Assembly: GCA_019359285.1 (NCBI GenBank)
Contig: JAHHHQ010000041.1
Coordinates: forward strand, 1-64,000
Length of the DNA stretch: 64,000 nucleotides
Direction of reading: 5' to 3'
Source of the DNA: Nodosilinea sp. WJT8-NPBG4
Lineage (GTDB): Bacteria > Cyanobacteriota > Cyanobacteriia > Phormidesmidales > Phormidesmidaceae
A model generated the notes under the pieces. That model had not been told where the DNA came from and made no database searches. It saw nothing but the letters and a program-made list of their open reading frames with translations. This document shows positions 25,001 through 33,585 of this stretch, piece by piece. Made by a program: the position numbers and the translations under genes. Numbering within the stretch: position 1 is the first letter of the stretch; each line of letters begins with the position of its first letter.

Positions 25001-25984
25001 ATGGGATTGGGCCTACTTGTGAACGGTCAATGGCAGAAAGACCGCAACCAAGAAGACGATAAAGGCCGCTTTGTGCGTCCCGAAACCGACTTTCACCATT
25101 TCACGAAAGCGGATGGCGAGTTTAAGCCAGAGGCCGATCGCTACCACCTCTACGTCTCGCTGGCCTGTCCCTGGGCGCACCGTACGCTGATCATGCGCGA
25201 GCTGAAGGGGTTAACTGACGCCATTTCGGTATCGGTAGTGGATCCCTACATGGGCGAGGAAGGATGGGCCTTTAGCGACTACCCCGGTGCAATCCCTGAC
25301 TCGGTGAACGGGGCACAGTATTTGCGGGAGCTTTACGTCAAGGCCAAGCCCGATATTTCTGGCCGGGTGACGGTGCCCATTCTGTGGGATAAGCAGACCA
25401 ACACTATCGTCAACAACGAGTCTCGCGAGATCATTCGCATGCTCGACACAGAGTGGAATGAAGTGGCCACCAACGCCGTTGACCTCTACCCCGCCAACCT
25501 GCAAGACAAAATCGACAGCGCCATCGATGCTATCTATCAGCCCATCAACAATGGCGTGTATCGGGCTGGGTTTGCCACCAAGCAGTCTGCCTACGGAGAG
25601 GCGGTGACCGAGCTATTCGACGCCCTCGACTACTGGGAAGGTGTGCTCGATCGCCAGCGCTACCTGTGCGGCGATCGCCTCACCGAGGCCGATATTTGTA
25701 TGTTCACCACTCTCTATCGCTTCGATGCGGTCTACTACGTGCATTTTAAGTGCAACCTGCGGCGCATTGTTGATTACCCCAACCTGTGGGGCTACCTGCG
25801 CGATCTATACCAGCAGCCCGCCTTCAAAAACACCTGCAATCTAGACCACATCAAGCGCCATTACTACATGAGCCACCCTGGTGTGAACCCGCACCAAATT
25901 GTGCCCCTGGGGCCGGTGATCGACTTTGAGGAAAAAAGCGATCGCGCCAAACGGTTTAGCCTGACCGCCGGTAGCGCCCGGTAG
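25001..25984 (+). CDS. Glutathionyl-hydroquinone reductase (Xi-class GST)
   Basis: A 327-residue glutathione transferase of the Xi class. The catalytic Cys56 is in SLACPWAHR, the family CPWA motif; VVDPYMGEEGWAF and a C-terminal helical domain with GDRLTEADICMFTTLYRFDAVYYVHFKCN follow, as in YqjG/PcpF-type enzymes. These reduce glutathionyl-hydroquinones back to hydroquinones with GSH. The start is set at 25001 where AAGGAGA lies four bases upstream; the frame is open from 24914 but without a ribosome site. Confidence 0.92.
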   Translation: MGLGLLVNGQWQKDRNQEDDKGRFVRPETDFHHFTKADGEFKPEADRYHLYVSLACPWAHRTLIMRELKGLTDAISVSVVDPYMGEEGWAFSDYPGAIPDSVNGAQYLRELYVKAKPDISGRVTVPILWDKQTNTIVNNESREIIRMLDTEWNEVATNAVDLYPANLQDKIDSAIDAIYQPINNGVYRAGFATKQSAYGEAVTELFDALDYWEGVLDRQRYLCGDRLTEADICMFTTLYRFDAVYYVHFKCNLRRIVDYPNLWGYLRDLYQQPAFKNTCNLDHIKRHYYMSHPGVNPHQIVPLGPVIDFEEKSDRAKRFSLTAGSAR

Positions 25985-26065
25985 GAATTTTCAGCTGCAA
26001 AAATGCCTTGCTGATACTGGGCAAAGAGTTTAGCCTGTGCAAAACGTAATTCAAACGGTGAAACA

Positions 26066-26503
26066 ATGGACTTAATGGGTATAGTCAACCAGGCGATCGC
26101 CTCCTCCGATACCGAAGCTAACGGTAGTCTGATCGGCTCACTGCTGGGGAACCTCAACAACGCCCCGGTGGACAACAACAAAATTGGCGGCATCGCCAGC
26201 AGCCTCCAAGGCATGCTGCAGGCTAAGGGCCGAGGCAATCCGGGGGGTTTGATGGGGACGCTGCAAACCGTCGCCGCGACGGGTGCCGTGGATCGATTGC
26301 TGGCCAATGATCAGATTAGCGCGATCGCTCAGCGAGTCGGGGCCGATCCGGCCATGGTCAGAAGCGTGACCCCGCTAATCGCTCAGTTTTTGGTCAAAGG
26401 GTCGAACGGCCAAGGCGGCGGGCTGCTGCAAAAGGTGCTCTCCGGCGAGGTTGATCTGGGGCAAATGGCCGGGCTGATCGGCATGGCCAACAAATTCTTG
26501 TAG
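26066..26503 (+). CDS. Conserved hypothetical protein, YidB/DUF937-like
   Basis: A 145-residue small, Gly/Leu-rich helical protein (LIGSLLGNLNNAPVDNNKIGGIASSLQGML; LLANDQISAIAQRVGADPAMVRSVTPLIAQFL). The segment with DPAMVRSVTPLIAQFLVKG resembles DUF937/YidB proteins, whose role is unknown; the match is by memory and is weak. No signal peptide. It is followed by a 12-bp inverted repeat that looks like its terminator. Confidence 0.6.
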   Translation: MDLMGIVNQAIASSDTEANGSLIGSLLGNLNNAPVDNNKIGGIASSLQGMLQAKGRGNPGGLMGTLQTVAATGAVDRLLANDQISAIAQRVGADPAMVRSVTPLIAQFLVKGSNGQGGGLLQKVLSGEVDLGQMAGLIGMANKFL

Positions 26504-26536
26504 AGCGAGACGCTTGAAGTAAGGGGTCTTGGCTTG

Positions 26537-26593
26537 GGGACCGGGTATGGAGTGTATGCCATCGTTGGTGGCCACATTCAGATACCCGGTCCC
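26537..26593 (+). terminator. Perfect 12-bp inverted repeat followed by T run
   Basis: GGGACCGGGTAT and ATACCCGGTCCC pair exactly around a 33-base spacer, then TTTTG follows. It lies between two convergent genes (stops at 26503 and 26607) and may terminate both. Confidence 0.6.
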
Positions 26594-26606
26594 TTTTGAG
26601 GTGCCG

Positions 26607-27371
26607 TTACGGTGTCAGGGTTTGCTGCAGACGATCGCGCAGGGCCGCCAAGATTGACAGGTCAGCGTCAACGCTCGATCGCCCGTCGTATTGAAATGGG
26701 TCATCCAGATCGCGAATTAGCAGCAGCAGATAGGTAAATGCAGTAAACAGCAGGCACGACACCACTAAGGTTTCACTAAAGCTGGCGGCCCCAATTAGCA
26801 GCAGGGCGCACAAGACTCCCGCCAAAAACAGCTCTAGCAGCACGTAGGCCGGCCCCACAAAATCGGTGTCGCGATTGATGCCGATGTAGGCGAGCAGCAG
26901 GCGAATCTTGGCCTGCTCAGCCTGGGTGCGGCTAATGATGGGGCCGCTGGTGTAAGGCAACATCCCCGCTAGGGAGACGTTGAGCTGGTCGAGGGCAGGG
27001 GCGATCGCCTCCTGGGGTTTTTCTCGCTCTAGCCAATCGAGGGTAGCCTGCAAAATAGCCACCAGATTTTGAGTCAGGGGCGTAGGGTCATACTCTCCAT
27101 TGGCCTTAGCTACCAGCAAATTGCTGTCTTGAATGGCCTCGATGGCATTGGCCACCTGCACCGGCATATCGGCACTGGCTTTGAAGTCGCTCAGGGTGCC
27201 GTTGAGCATAAAGGCAATCACAAAGGTTGCCGCCCCAAATAGCGATCCGGTGAGGGGGTCAAAGGCCCACGCTTCCCAACCCAAGCGGTGTACGGCCACC
27301 TTAGCCAACCCGTACAGGCCCGTCAGCGGCAGCACCGTCAGCAATATTCGCCACTTCGTTGGCGTCACCAT
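26607..27371 (-). CDS. Bestrophin-like membrane protein
   Basis: About 254 residues with two N-terminal hydrophobic segments (LLTVLPLTGLYGLAKVAV; GSLFGAATFVIAFML), a soluble middle and two C-terminal segments (VLLELFLAGVLCALLLIG; SCLLFTAFTYLLLLI), ending in IRDLDDPFQYDG followed by acidic residues. The DLDDPF(Q/E)YDG motif is shared by bestrophin-like/DUF4239 anion-channel-related proteins. Ion-channel function is inference from that motif. The start at MVTPTKW is preferred over an upstream in-frame ATG at 27407 because the extra residues are not membrane-like. Confidence 0.65.
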   Translation of the reverse strand: MVTPTKWRILLTVLPLTGLYGLAKVAVHRLGWEAWAFDPLTGSLFGAATFVIAFMLNGTLSDFKASADMPVQVANAIEAIQDSNLLVAKANGEYDPTPLTQNLVAILQATLDWLEREKPQEAIAPALDQLNVSLAGMLPYTSGPIISRTQAEQAKIRLLLAYIGINRDTDFVGPAYVLLELFLAGVLCALLLIGAASFSETLVVSCLLFTAFTYLLLLIRDLDDPFQYDGRSSVDADLSILAALRDRLQQTLTP

Positions 27372-27528
27372 AGGCGCGATCGCTCCTAGAGCAGCCCCCC
27401 TACACAACCCTCAACCCATACTTGGGCTGTAGCTATGGTAAGCGCTGGGCTGAGACATGGCCTATCCAGACGAATTATGCAAATCCTACATGTTGCTCAT
27501 GCGATAAGAGGATGGCTTGCTACAAAGC

Positions 27529-27570
27529 GTAACTAAAAATACAAAACACGTTGCAAAGTTTGAATAATTT
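27529..27570 (+). promoter_or_regulatory. NtcA-activated promoter of the nrt operon
   Basis: GTAACTAAAAATAC (27529-27542) is an exact GTA-N8-TAC site for the nitrogen regulator NtcA. A TAATTT box (TAN3T, 27565-27570) follows after 22 bases, which is the spacing of class II NtcA-activated promoters. The predicted start of transcription near 27577 gives a leader of about 410 bases before nrtA. Spacing and sequence are seen directly; function is inferred from known nrt/nir operons. Confidence 0.8.
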
Positions 27571-27986
27571 AAGCTCAAATACCGCAGTGCAAGGCCGCAG
27601 AAATGCTGAATCTTCACTCGGCATTTTAATCAATAAAAAATCGTGGAGCTATGGCTTTGTGAATTTCAAACACTGCTTTGCTGAAACGGTTTGACCCGCC
27701 AGAGAAGCTCCTCTCTTTGCAGCGTTCAACCAAGAGCCTGGCTGCTCTGGGAGCGAATCTTAGCTCAAAGTCTCTTAATCAATCACCTATCTCTTGTTTG
27801 TTCTGCCAACTTTGTCACATTTTGTTTAGACAATTTCTGATTCTATGGAAAGCTAAACACCGGCGTTTGTGAGCAGCAATTTAGGTTGAGACTCAAGTTT
27901 CCTCGGGGATGACTACAACGGTGAGACGCCGCTACCCGATTATTTTTCCAATTCACCGCATTGCCTAACGTTGGAGTGAGCGCAAT
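27571..27986. other. Long leader between the NtcA promoter and nrtA
   Basis: About 415 AT-rich bases with no convincing protein frame (a 64-codon frame at 27678 has no ribosome site). It could contain a second promoter or a regulatory RNA structure, but I see no known riboswitch motif. Confidence 0.4.
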
Positions 27987-29300
27987 ATGACTCGACTAAA
28001 TCGCCGTAGATTTTTGATGACCGCCGGCACCGCAGCAGCCGGTACTGTGCTACTCCATGCTTGCAGTCAGGGCGAATCTGACTCAGCTTCGTTAGATACC
28101 CCGGCCGCAGCGCCGGTCAACTCGGCCGATGCCCCAGAAACGACTACCGCCAAGCTGGGCTTTATTGCGCTAACCGACTCTGCTCCGCTAATCATCGCCA
28201 AGGTCAAAGGTTTCTTTGACAAGTACAGCATGACCGACGTATCGGTTGAGAAGCAAGCTTCTTGGGGCACCACCCGCGACAATCTGGTGCTGGGCTCTGG
28301 CGGCGGCGGCATTGATGGGGCGCACATTCTCACCCCCATGCCCTATCTGATCTCTGAGGGCATCGTCACCGACGGCAAAAAGGTGCCAATGTACATCCTG
28401 GCCCGCCTCAACACCAACGGCCAGGGCATTTCGCTCTCCAACGACTACCTCGATCTCAAGGTCACCAAAGATAGCGCGCCGCTCAAAGAGGTGTTTGCTA
28501 AGCGCAAAGCCGAGGGCAAAGAACTCAAGGCCGCAGTGACCTTTCCGGGTGGCACCCACGATATGTGGATGCGCTACTGGCTAGCAGCTGGCGGCATCGA
28601 CCCCGACCAAGATATCTCGACCATTGTGGTGCCCCCGCCCCAGATGGTAGCCAACATCAAAGTGGGCAACATGGATGCCTTCTGCGTGGGTGAGCCCTGG
28701 CCGCTGCAATTGGTGAACCAGAAAATTGGCTACAACGCTCTCACCACGGGCGAACTGTGGAAAGACCACCCCGAGAAAGCTCTGGGTATGCGGGCTGACT
28801 GGGTTGATGCCAACCCCAAAGCTGCTAAAGCGCTGCTGATGGGCGTGCTAGAGGGTGCTATGTGGTGCGATCAGCCTGAGAATAAGGAGGAAATGTGCAA
28901 GATTCTCTCCGAACGCGCCTGGTTTAATGTGCCCGTTGCAGACATCATCGATCGCTCCCAAGGGAAGTTCGACTTTGGTACAGACCGCGTCGAAGACCTG
29001 CCTGACCTGATGCAGAAATACTGGGCTGACAATGCCTCATACCCCTTCAAGAGCCACGACCTGTGGTTCTTAACGGAGAATATCCGCTGGGGTAAGTTGC
29101 CCGCCGATACCGACACCAAGGCGTGGGTTGATGCGGTCAACCGCGAAGACCTCTGGCGCGAAGCGGCTACTGCTCTGGGCCAAGAAGCCATGATTCCCAA
29201 GAGCACCTCTCGTGGAGTTGAGACCTTCTTCGACGGCATTACCTTCGACCCCGAAGATCCCCAGGCGTACCTCGACAGCCTGAAGATCAAGCGGGTGTAG
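27987..29300 (+). CDS. nrtA: Nitrate ABC transporter, substrate-binding lipoprotein
   Basis: A 437-residue nitrate/nitrite-binding protein of the NrtA/CmpA family. The N-terminus has both a twin-arginine signal (NRRRFLMTAG) and a lipobox ending at Cys26 (LLHAC), so it is exported and lipid-anchored. Family core: KLGFIALTDSAPLIIAKVKGFFDKYSM, then [46 protein letters not shown], typical of nitrate binders. GGAGTGAG precedes the ATG. First gene of nrtABCD; bicarbonate binding (CmpA) is less likely because the whole set is nrt-like. Confidence 0.93.
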   Translation: MTRLNRRRFLMTAGTAAAGTVLLHACSQGESDSASLDTPAAAPVNSADAPETTTAKLGFIALTDSAPLIIAKVKGFFDKYSMTDVSVEKQASWGTTRDNLVLGSGGGGIDGAHILTPMPYLISEGIVTDGKKVPMYILARLNTNGQGISLSNDYLDLKVTKDSAPLKEVFAKRKAEGKELKAAVTFPGGTHDMWMRYWLAAGGIDPDQDISTIVVPPPQMVANIKVGNMDAFCVGEPWPLQLVNQKIGYNALTTGELWKDHPEKALGMRADWVDANPKAAKALLMGVLEGAMWCDQPENKEEMCKILSERAWFNVPVADIIDRSQGKFDFGTDRVEDLPDLMQKYWADNASYPFKSHDLWFLTENIRWGKLPADTDTKAWVDAVNREDLWREAATALGQEAMIPKSTSRGVETFFDGITFDPEDPQAYLDSLKIKRV

Positions 29301-29310
29301 CCTCAGCCCT

Positions 29311-29331
29311 GTAGGGTGGGCACTGCCCACC
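29311..29331. repeat. Short palindromic repeat, copy 1 (nrtA-nrtB gap)
   Basis: A 21-base element with GTAGGGTGGGCA and TGCCCACC; the GGTGGGCA/TGCCCACC arms pair perfectly. The same sequence recurs at 30293-30313 and, inverted, at 30398-30418. Confidence 0.85.
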
Positions 29332-29450
29332 ATTTCCCTCACTCGGCTCCCCCTGCAAGCCGGGTGAGGGATCGGACCTAAACCTTTCCTGCTTTGCCTG
29401 TTTGATTAGCTCGCTCGTTTCTTTGCCATAAGCCTGGAGATGCAACCCCA

Positions 29451-30296
29451 ATGACGGCACCCCTCGATATTCGCCCGACGCGATCGCGCTTTAACCTGCA
29501 AAAGTTCGCCAACTCGGCTCTGGATGCGCTCAAGGGATTGGTTCCCCCAGTGGTGGCGATTCTGATCTTCTTGGTCATCTGGCAGGTGCTCACCATGGGG
29601 CCTGACGCCAACTTACCCACCCCAGTGCGCACGGTGCAAGAAACCTGGGAACTGATCATCAACCCCTTCTTTAACTATGGTGGCACCGACAAGGGTCTGT
29701 TTTGGCAGGTGTGGACCAGCCTGCAACGGGTAGCCCTAGGCTTTACCCTGGCTGCTGTAGTGGGTATCGCCCTAGGCATTTTGGTCGGCACCAGCTCGTT
29801 AATGTACAGCGCCCTCGACCCGCTCTTTCAAATTTTGCGGACGGTGCCGCCCCTGGCCTGGCTGCCCATTTCACTGGCGGCGTTTCAGCAGGCAAATCCT
29901 TCCGCTATTTTCGTGATTTTTATTACGGCGATCTGGCCCATCATCATCAACACCACCGAAGGTGTTCGCCAGATTCCGCAGGACTACAACAACGTGGCGC
30001 GGGTTCTCCAGCTGTCTAAGTCTGAGTATTTCTTCAAAATCTTGTTTCCGGCTACCGTGCCCTACATTTTCACTGGCCTGCGGATTGGCATTGGCCTCTC
30101 ATGGCTGGCAATTGTGGCAGCAGAGATGCTGATCGGCGGCGTAGGCATCGGCTTTTTCATCTGGGATGCCTGGAACAGCTCCCGCATCAGCGACATCATC
30201 ATCGCCATTCTTTACGTGGGTATTGTCGGTCTGCTGCTCGATCGCCTGATCGTGTTTGTTGGCGGTCTGGTGCTGCCTGAAGAGCAAAAACAGTAG
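29451..30296 (+). CDS. nrtB: Nitrate ABC transporter permease
   Basis: A 281-residue membrane permease. Six hydrophobic segments and the cytoplasmic EAA-type loop (ARVLQLSKSEYFFKILFPATVPYIFTGLRIGIG) are visible; SWLAIVAAEMLIGGVGIGFFIWDAWN is typical of NrtB/SsuC/TauC permeases. It forms the membrane channel for NrtA-delivered nitrate with the NrtC/NrtD ATPases. GGAG is placed 10 bases before the ATG. Its stop codon is part of a palindromic repeat. Confidence 0.93.
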   Translation: MTAPLDIRPTRSRFNLQKFANSALDALKGLVPPVVAILIFLVIWQVLTMGPDANLPTPVRTVQETWELIINPFFNYGGTDKGLFWQVWTSLQRVALGFTLAAVVGIALGILVGTSSLMYSALDPLFQILRTVPPLAWLPISLAAFQQANPSAIFVIFITAIWPIIINTTEGVRQIPQDYNNVARVLQLSKSEYFFKILFPATVPYIFTGLRIGIGLSWLAIVAAEMLIGGVGIGFFIWDAWNSSRISDIIIAILYVGIVGLLLDRLIVFVGGLVLPEEQKQ

Positions 30297-30313
30297 GGTG
30301 GGCACTGCCCACC
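30293..30313. repeat. Short palindromic repeat, copy 2 (contains the nrtB stop)
   Basis: Identical to the element at 29311-29331. The TAG stop of nrtB (30294-30296) is supplied by the GTAGGG end of the repeat, so the insertion may have defined the gene end. Confidence 0.85.
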
Positions 30314-30397
30314 GTTCCCCTGCGCGGCCCAAAGGTCAAATCGCCAATGCCTCAAGGGACGCGCTGACCTAAACCTGTGATTCTGCCAAAGGTGTGT

Positions 30398-30418
30398 GGT
30401 GGGCATTGCCCACCCTAC
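30398..30418. repeat. Short palindromic repeat, copy 3 (inverted, nrtB-nrtC gap)
   Basis: The reverse-oriented element, with one base difference in the centre (GGGCATTGCCC). It faces copy 2 across 84 bases of the nrtB-nrtC gap, so the two copies could pair in the mRNA. Confidence 0.85.
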
Positions 30419-30473
30419 GCCGCCAAAATTTCTGGCTTGCCCGCTCGAACTGCACCTTCATTCCCTGCGCACC

Positions 30474-32474
30474 ATGGCTGTTTTTGTTGAAGTTGACCAC
30501 ATCGATCGCGTCTTTAAGCTGCCCGATGGCGGTAAGTACATTGCCCTCAAAAACATCGACCTGCAAATTCACAAAGGGGAATTTGTCTCCCTGGTGGGTC
30601 ACTCGGGCTGCGGTAAGTCTACCCTACTCAACATTCTCTCAGGGTTAGATAAGCCCAGTGCGGGCGGCATTGTGCTGGAAGGGCGGCAGGTCACAGAACC
30701 TGGCCCCGATCGCATGGTGGTATTCCAAAACTACTCGCTGCTGCCCTGGCTGACAGTGCGCGAAAACATTGCCCTAGCGGTGAACCGGGTGATGAAGAAG
30801 CATCCCCAGGCGGTGCGCGATCGCATGATCGACCACCACATCGAGATGGTGGGGCTGCAAAAGGCTGCCGACAAGCGCCCCGGCCAAATCTCAGGCGGCA
30901 TGAAGCAGCGGGTGGCGATCGCCCGCGCCCTAGCCATTCGCCCTAAGCTGCTGCTGCTCGATGAACCCTTTGGCGCCCTTGATGCCCTGACCCGCGGCGG
31001 GCTGCAAGAGCAGCTGATGAAAATTTGCCAGGAGAACGAAGTCACCTGCGTCATGGTCACCCACGATGTGGATGAGGCGCTGCTGCTGAGCGATCGCATC
31101 GTGCTGATGACCAATGGCCCCGAGGCCCACGTCGGTCAGATTGTCGATGTGCCCTTTCCCCGGCCCCGCGAGCGCATGGAGGTGGTCAAGCACCCCAACT
31201 ACTACAGCCTGCGCAACGAGATTGTTTACTTCCTCAACCAGCAGAAGCGGGCCAAGCTGCACAAGGCCAAGCCCGTGGTGGCTGTGGCCGCCAACGGCCT
31301 GGAGAAGGTCAACCTAGAACTGGGCTTTATCCCGCTAGTGGATTGCGCGCCCCTGGTGGTGGCTAAAGAAAAGGGGCTGTTTGAGGCCCACGGCCTGAGC
31401 AACGTCACCCTCAACCGGGAACCCAGCTGGAATGCGATCGCCGATGGCGTGGCTACCGGCCGCCTCGACGCCGCCATGATGGTGGCCGGCATGCCCCTGG
31501 GCATGACCCTGGGCTACGGCAATCAGCGGCCTCGGCCCATGGTCAGCGCCCTCACCCTCAGCCGCAACGGCAACGCCATTACTTTTAGCAGGCGCCTGTT
31601 TGATGCTGGGGTGCGCACCCTGGGCGACTTTAAAGCGGCGATCGATCGCCGCCCCGATCGCGTCCACACCCTGGCGGCGGTACACCCCACCTCAATGCAC
31701 AACCTGCTGCTGCGTTACTGGCTGGCCGCTGGCGGCATTGACCCCGATCGCGACGTCAGCGTCACGGTGATTCCTCCAGCGCAGATGGTCTCGACCCTGA
31801 AGGCGGGTACCATCGACGGCTACTGCGTCGGCGAGCCCTGGAACGCCCGCGCCGTCAGCGAAGGGTCGGGTGTAGTGATGGCGACCGACAACGACATCTG
31901 GCCTGGCCATCTGGAGAAAGTGCTCGGCGTCACCGAAGCCTGGGCCGAACAGTATCCCAAGACCCACGTGGCCCTGGTCAAAGCGCTGCTCGAAGCCTGC
32001 GAGTACTGCGACGATCGCCGCAACCGCGAAGAAATTGTCGATCTACTCTGCAAGCCCGAATACGTTGGGGCCGACGAGGCCCATATTCGCCAGGGCTTCT
32101 TAGACCCCTACGATCGCGGTGACGGCAGCCAGCCCGAGCAGGTGCTCAACTACATTCAGTTCTTCACCGGCAAGGCCAACTACCCCGATGTCTCTGAAGC
32201 GGTGTGGATGATGACCCAGATGGCCCGCTGGGGCATCACGCCCTTCCCTCGCAACTGGCTGGCCGTGGCCGAGCGGGTGAAACGAGCCGACATCTTTGGC
32301 CAGGCAGCCCGCGAGTTGGGGCTGGTGGATACAGGCCGTGATCGCCATCCCATCCACCTGTTTGACGGCATTGTCTTCGACCCCGACGAGCCGCTGAAAT
32401 ACCTGGATCAGTTCGCCATCAAACGCGATCTGCGCATCGAAGAAGTGCCTATGGATGAGCTCACGATAGCCTAA
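30474..32474 (+). CDS. nrtC: Nitrate ABC transporter ATPase with NrtA-like regulatory domain
   Basis: A 666-residue fusion. Residues 1-260 are an ABC ATPase: Walker [10 protein letters not shown] (42-50), signature ISGGMKQR, Walker B LLLLDEP and the switch His in [10 protein letters not shown]. From about 285 ([26 protein letters not shown]) to the end it is homologous to NrtA ([26 protein letters not shown]). This NrtA-like domain in NrtC is known to mediate ammonium inhibition of transport. The start at 30474 is chosen because the upstream frame runs through a palindromic repeat. Confidence 0.95.
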   Translation: MAVFVEVDHIDRVFKLPDGGKYIALKNIDLQIHKGEFVSLVGHSGCGKSTLLNILSGLDKPSAGGIVLEGRQVTEPGPDRMVVFQNYSLLPWLTVRENIALAVNRVMKKHPQAVRDRMIDHHIEMVGLQKAADKRPGQISGGMKQRVAIARALAIRPKLLLLDEPFGALDALTRGGLQEQLMKICQENEVTCVMVTHDVDEALLLSDRIVLMTNGPEAHVGQIVDVPFPRPRERMEVVKHPNYYSLRNEIVYFLNQQKRAKLHKAKPVVAVAANGLEKVNLELGFIPLVDCAPLVVAKEKGLFEAHGLSNVTLNREPSWNAIADGVATGRLDAAMMVAGMPLGMTLGYGNQRPRPMVSALTLSRNGNAITFSRRLFDAGVRTLGDFKAAIDRRPDRVHTLAAVHPTSMHNLLLRYWLAAGGIDPDRDVSVTVIPPAQMVSTLKAGTIDGYCVGEPWNARAVSEGSGVVMATDNDIWPGHLEKVLGVTEAWAEQYPKTHVALVKALLEACEYCDDRRNREEIVDLLCKPEYVGADEAHIRQGFLDPYDRGDGSQPEQVLNYIQFFTGKANYPDVSEAVWMMTQMARWGITPFPRNWLAVAERVKRADIFGQAARELGLVDTGRDRHPIHLFDGIVFDPDEPLKYLDQFAIKRDLRIEEVPMDELTIA

Positions 32475-32560
32475 CTCCCGCTGCCCACGGCTAACCCAGC
32501 TGACCAGCTAGCAGCGTAAGCCCCTGCTTCTTCCTTTCCTCACCCACTACTCCCCAGACC

Positions 32561-33397
32561 ATGCAAGTGCTAAACTCCCCTACTCAAACCTCTACCAGCT
32601 ATGCCACTCAGGAACCGTTCCTGATTTTCGACAACCTTTCTAAGGTCTATCCCACCCCCACCGGCGACTTCGTCGTACTCGACGGCATCGACCTGGCCAT
32701 CAACGAAGGGGAATTTGTCTGCGTCATTGGCCACTCCGGCTGCGGCAAATCGACCCTGCTGGATATGGTGGCCGGGTTTCGCCAGCCCACCGACGGCGAA
32801 GTGCGCCTGCAAACCCAGCCCATTCAAGCACCCGGCCCCGATCGCATGGTGGTGTTTCAAAACTACTCGCTGCTGCCCTGGCTTACCGCCTACGAAAACA
32901 TTTACCTGGGGGTGAAGTCGGTCTTCCCCAACAAGCCCGAAGCGGCGAAAAAGCACATCGTCATGGAGCACCTAGAAATGGTGGGCCTGGCTGATGTCGC
33001 CAACAAAAAGCCCAGCGCCCTCTCTGGCGGCATGAAGCAGCGGGTCTGCATTGCCCGCGCCCTGGCCCTGCGCCCCAAGGTGCTCATTCTTGACGAACCT
33101 TTCGGCGCGCTGGATCCAATCACTCGCGAAGAGCTGCAAGAGGAGCTGCTGACCATCTGGCGCGACCACCAGATCACCGTGCTGATGATTACCCACGACA
33201 TTGACGAAGCGCTGTTTTTGAGCGATCGCGTTGTGATGATGACCAACGGCCCCGCCGCCAAAATTGGTGAAATCATGCTGGTGCCCTTTGCCCGTCCCAG
33301 AGACCGCGCCCGCATGATGGAAGACCCCAAATTCTACGAGCTGCGCAACGAAGCCCTCGACTTCCTCTACAACCGTCACGCTCACGCTGACACCTAG
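32561..33397 (+). CDS. nrtD: Nitrate ABC transporter ATPase
   Basis: A 278-residue ABC ATPase that pairs with NrtC. Walker [10 protein letters not shown] (57-65), Q-loop QNYSLLPWL, signature [15 protein letters not shown], Walker [13 protein letters not shown] and MITHDIDEALFLSDR are intact. It lacks the NrtA-like C-terminal domain, which distinguishes it from nrtC. Last gene of the nrt operon here; nirA and narB, which often neighbour it, are not in the window. Confidence 0.94.
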   Translation: MQVLNSPTQTSTSYATQEPFLIFDNLSKVYPTPTGDFVVLDGIDLAINEGEFVCVIGHSGCGKSTLLDMVAGFRQPTDGEVRLQTQPIQAPGPDRMVVFQNYSLLPWLTAYENIYLGVKSVFPNKPEAAKKHIVMEHLEMVGLADVANKKPSALSGGMKQRVCIARALALRPKVLILDEPFGALDPITREELQEELLTIWRDHQITVLMITHDIDEALFLSDRVVMMTNGPAAKIGEIMLVPFARPRDRARMMEDPKFYELRNEALDFLYNRHAHADT

Positions 33398-33484
33398 GGC
33401 AAAATCCTATTTGGTTACTCTGATTTCTCTGACCTGGATTATTCATGCTCTTGAGCCAACCATGGCAAGACGGGCCAGAAGCCC

Positions 33485-33557
33485 ATCCCACAGAAGGTCA
33501 ATCCTACAAGGGGCATTCAAATTTTAGGAGGGGTTCTGAATTAATTCTTGTGGGATA
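33485..33557. repeat. Inverted repeats behind nrtD
   Basis: ATCCCACAGAA and TTCTTGTGGGAT, together with ATCCTACAAG and CTTGTGGGAT, can form alternative stems in the gap between nrtD and the convergent polysaccharide gene. It may serve as a terminator or be a dispersed intergenic repeat. Confidence 0.4.
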
Positions 33558-33585
33558 GCCGTCCCGGCTGCCCACAGAAAAGCTG

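Noticed and set aside
30474..32474. NrtC as an artefactual fusion of an ATPase with NrtA
   Set aside because: The ATPase plus NrtA-like domain fusion is the known architecture of cyanobacterial NrtC.
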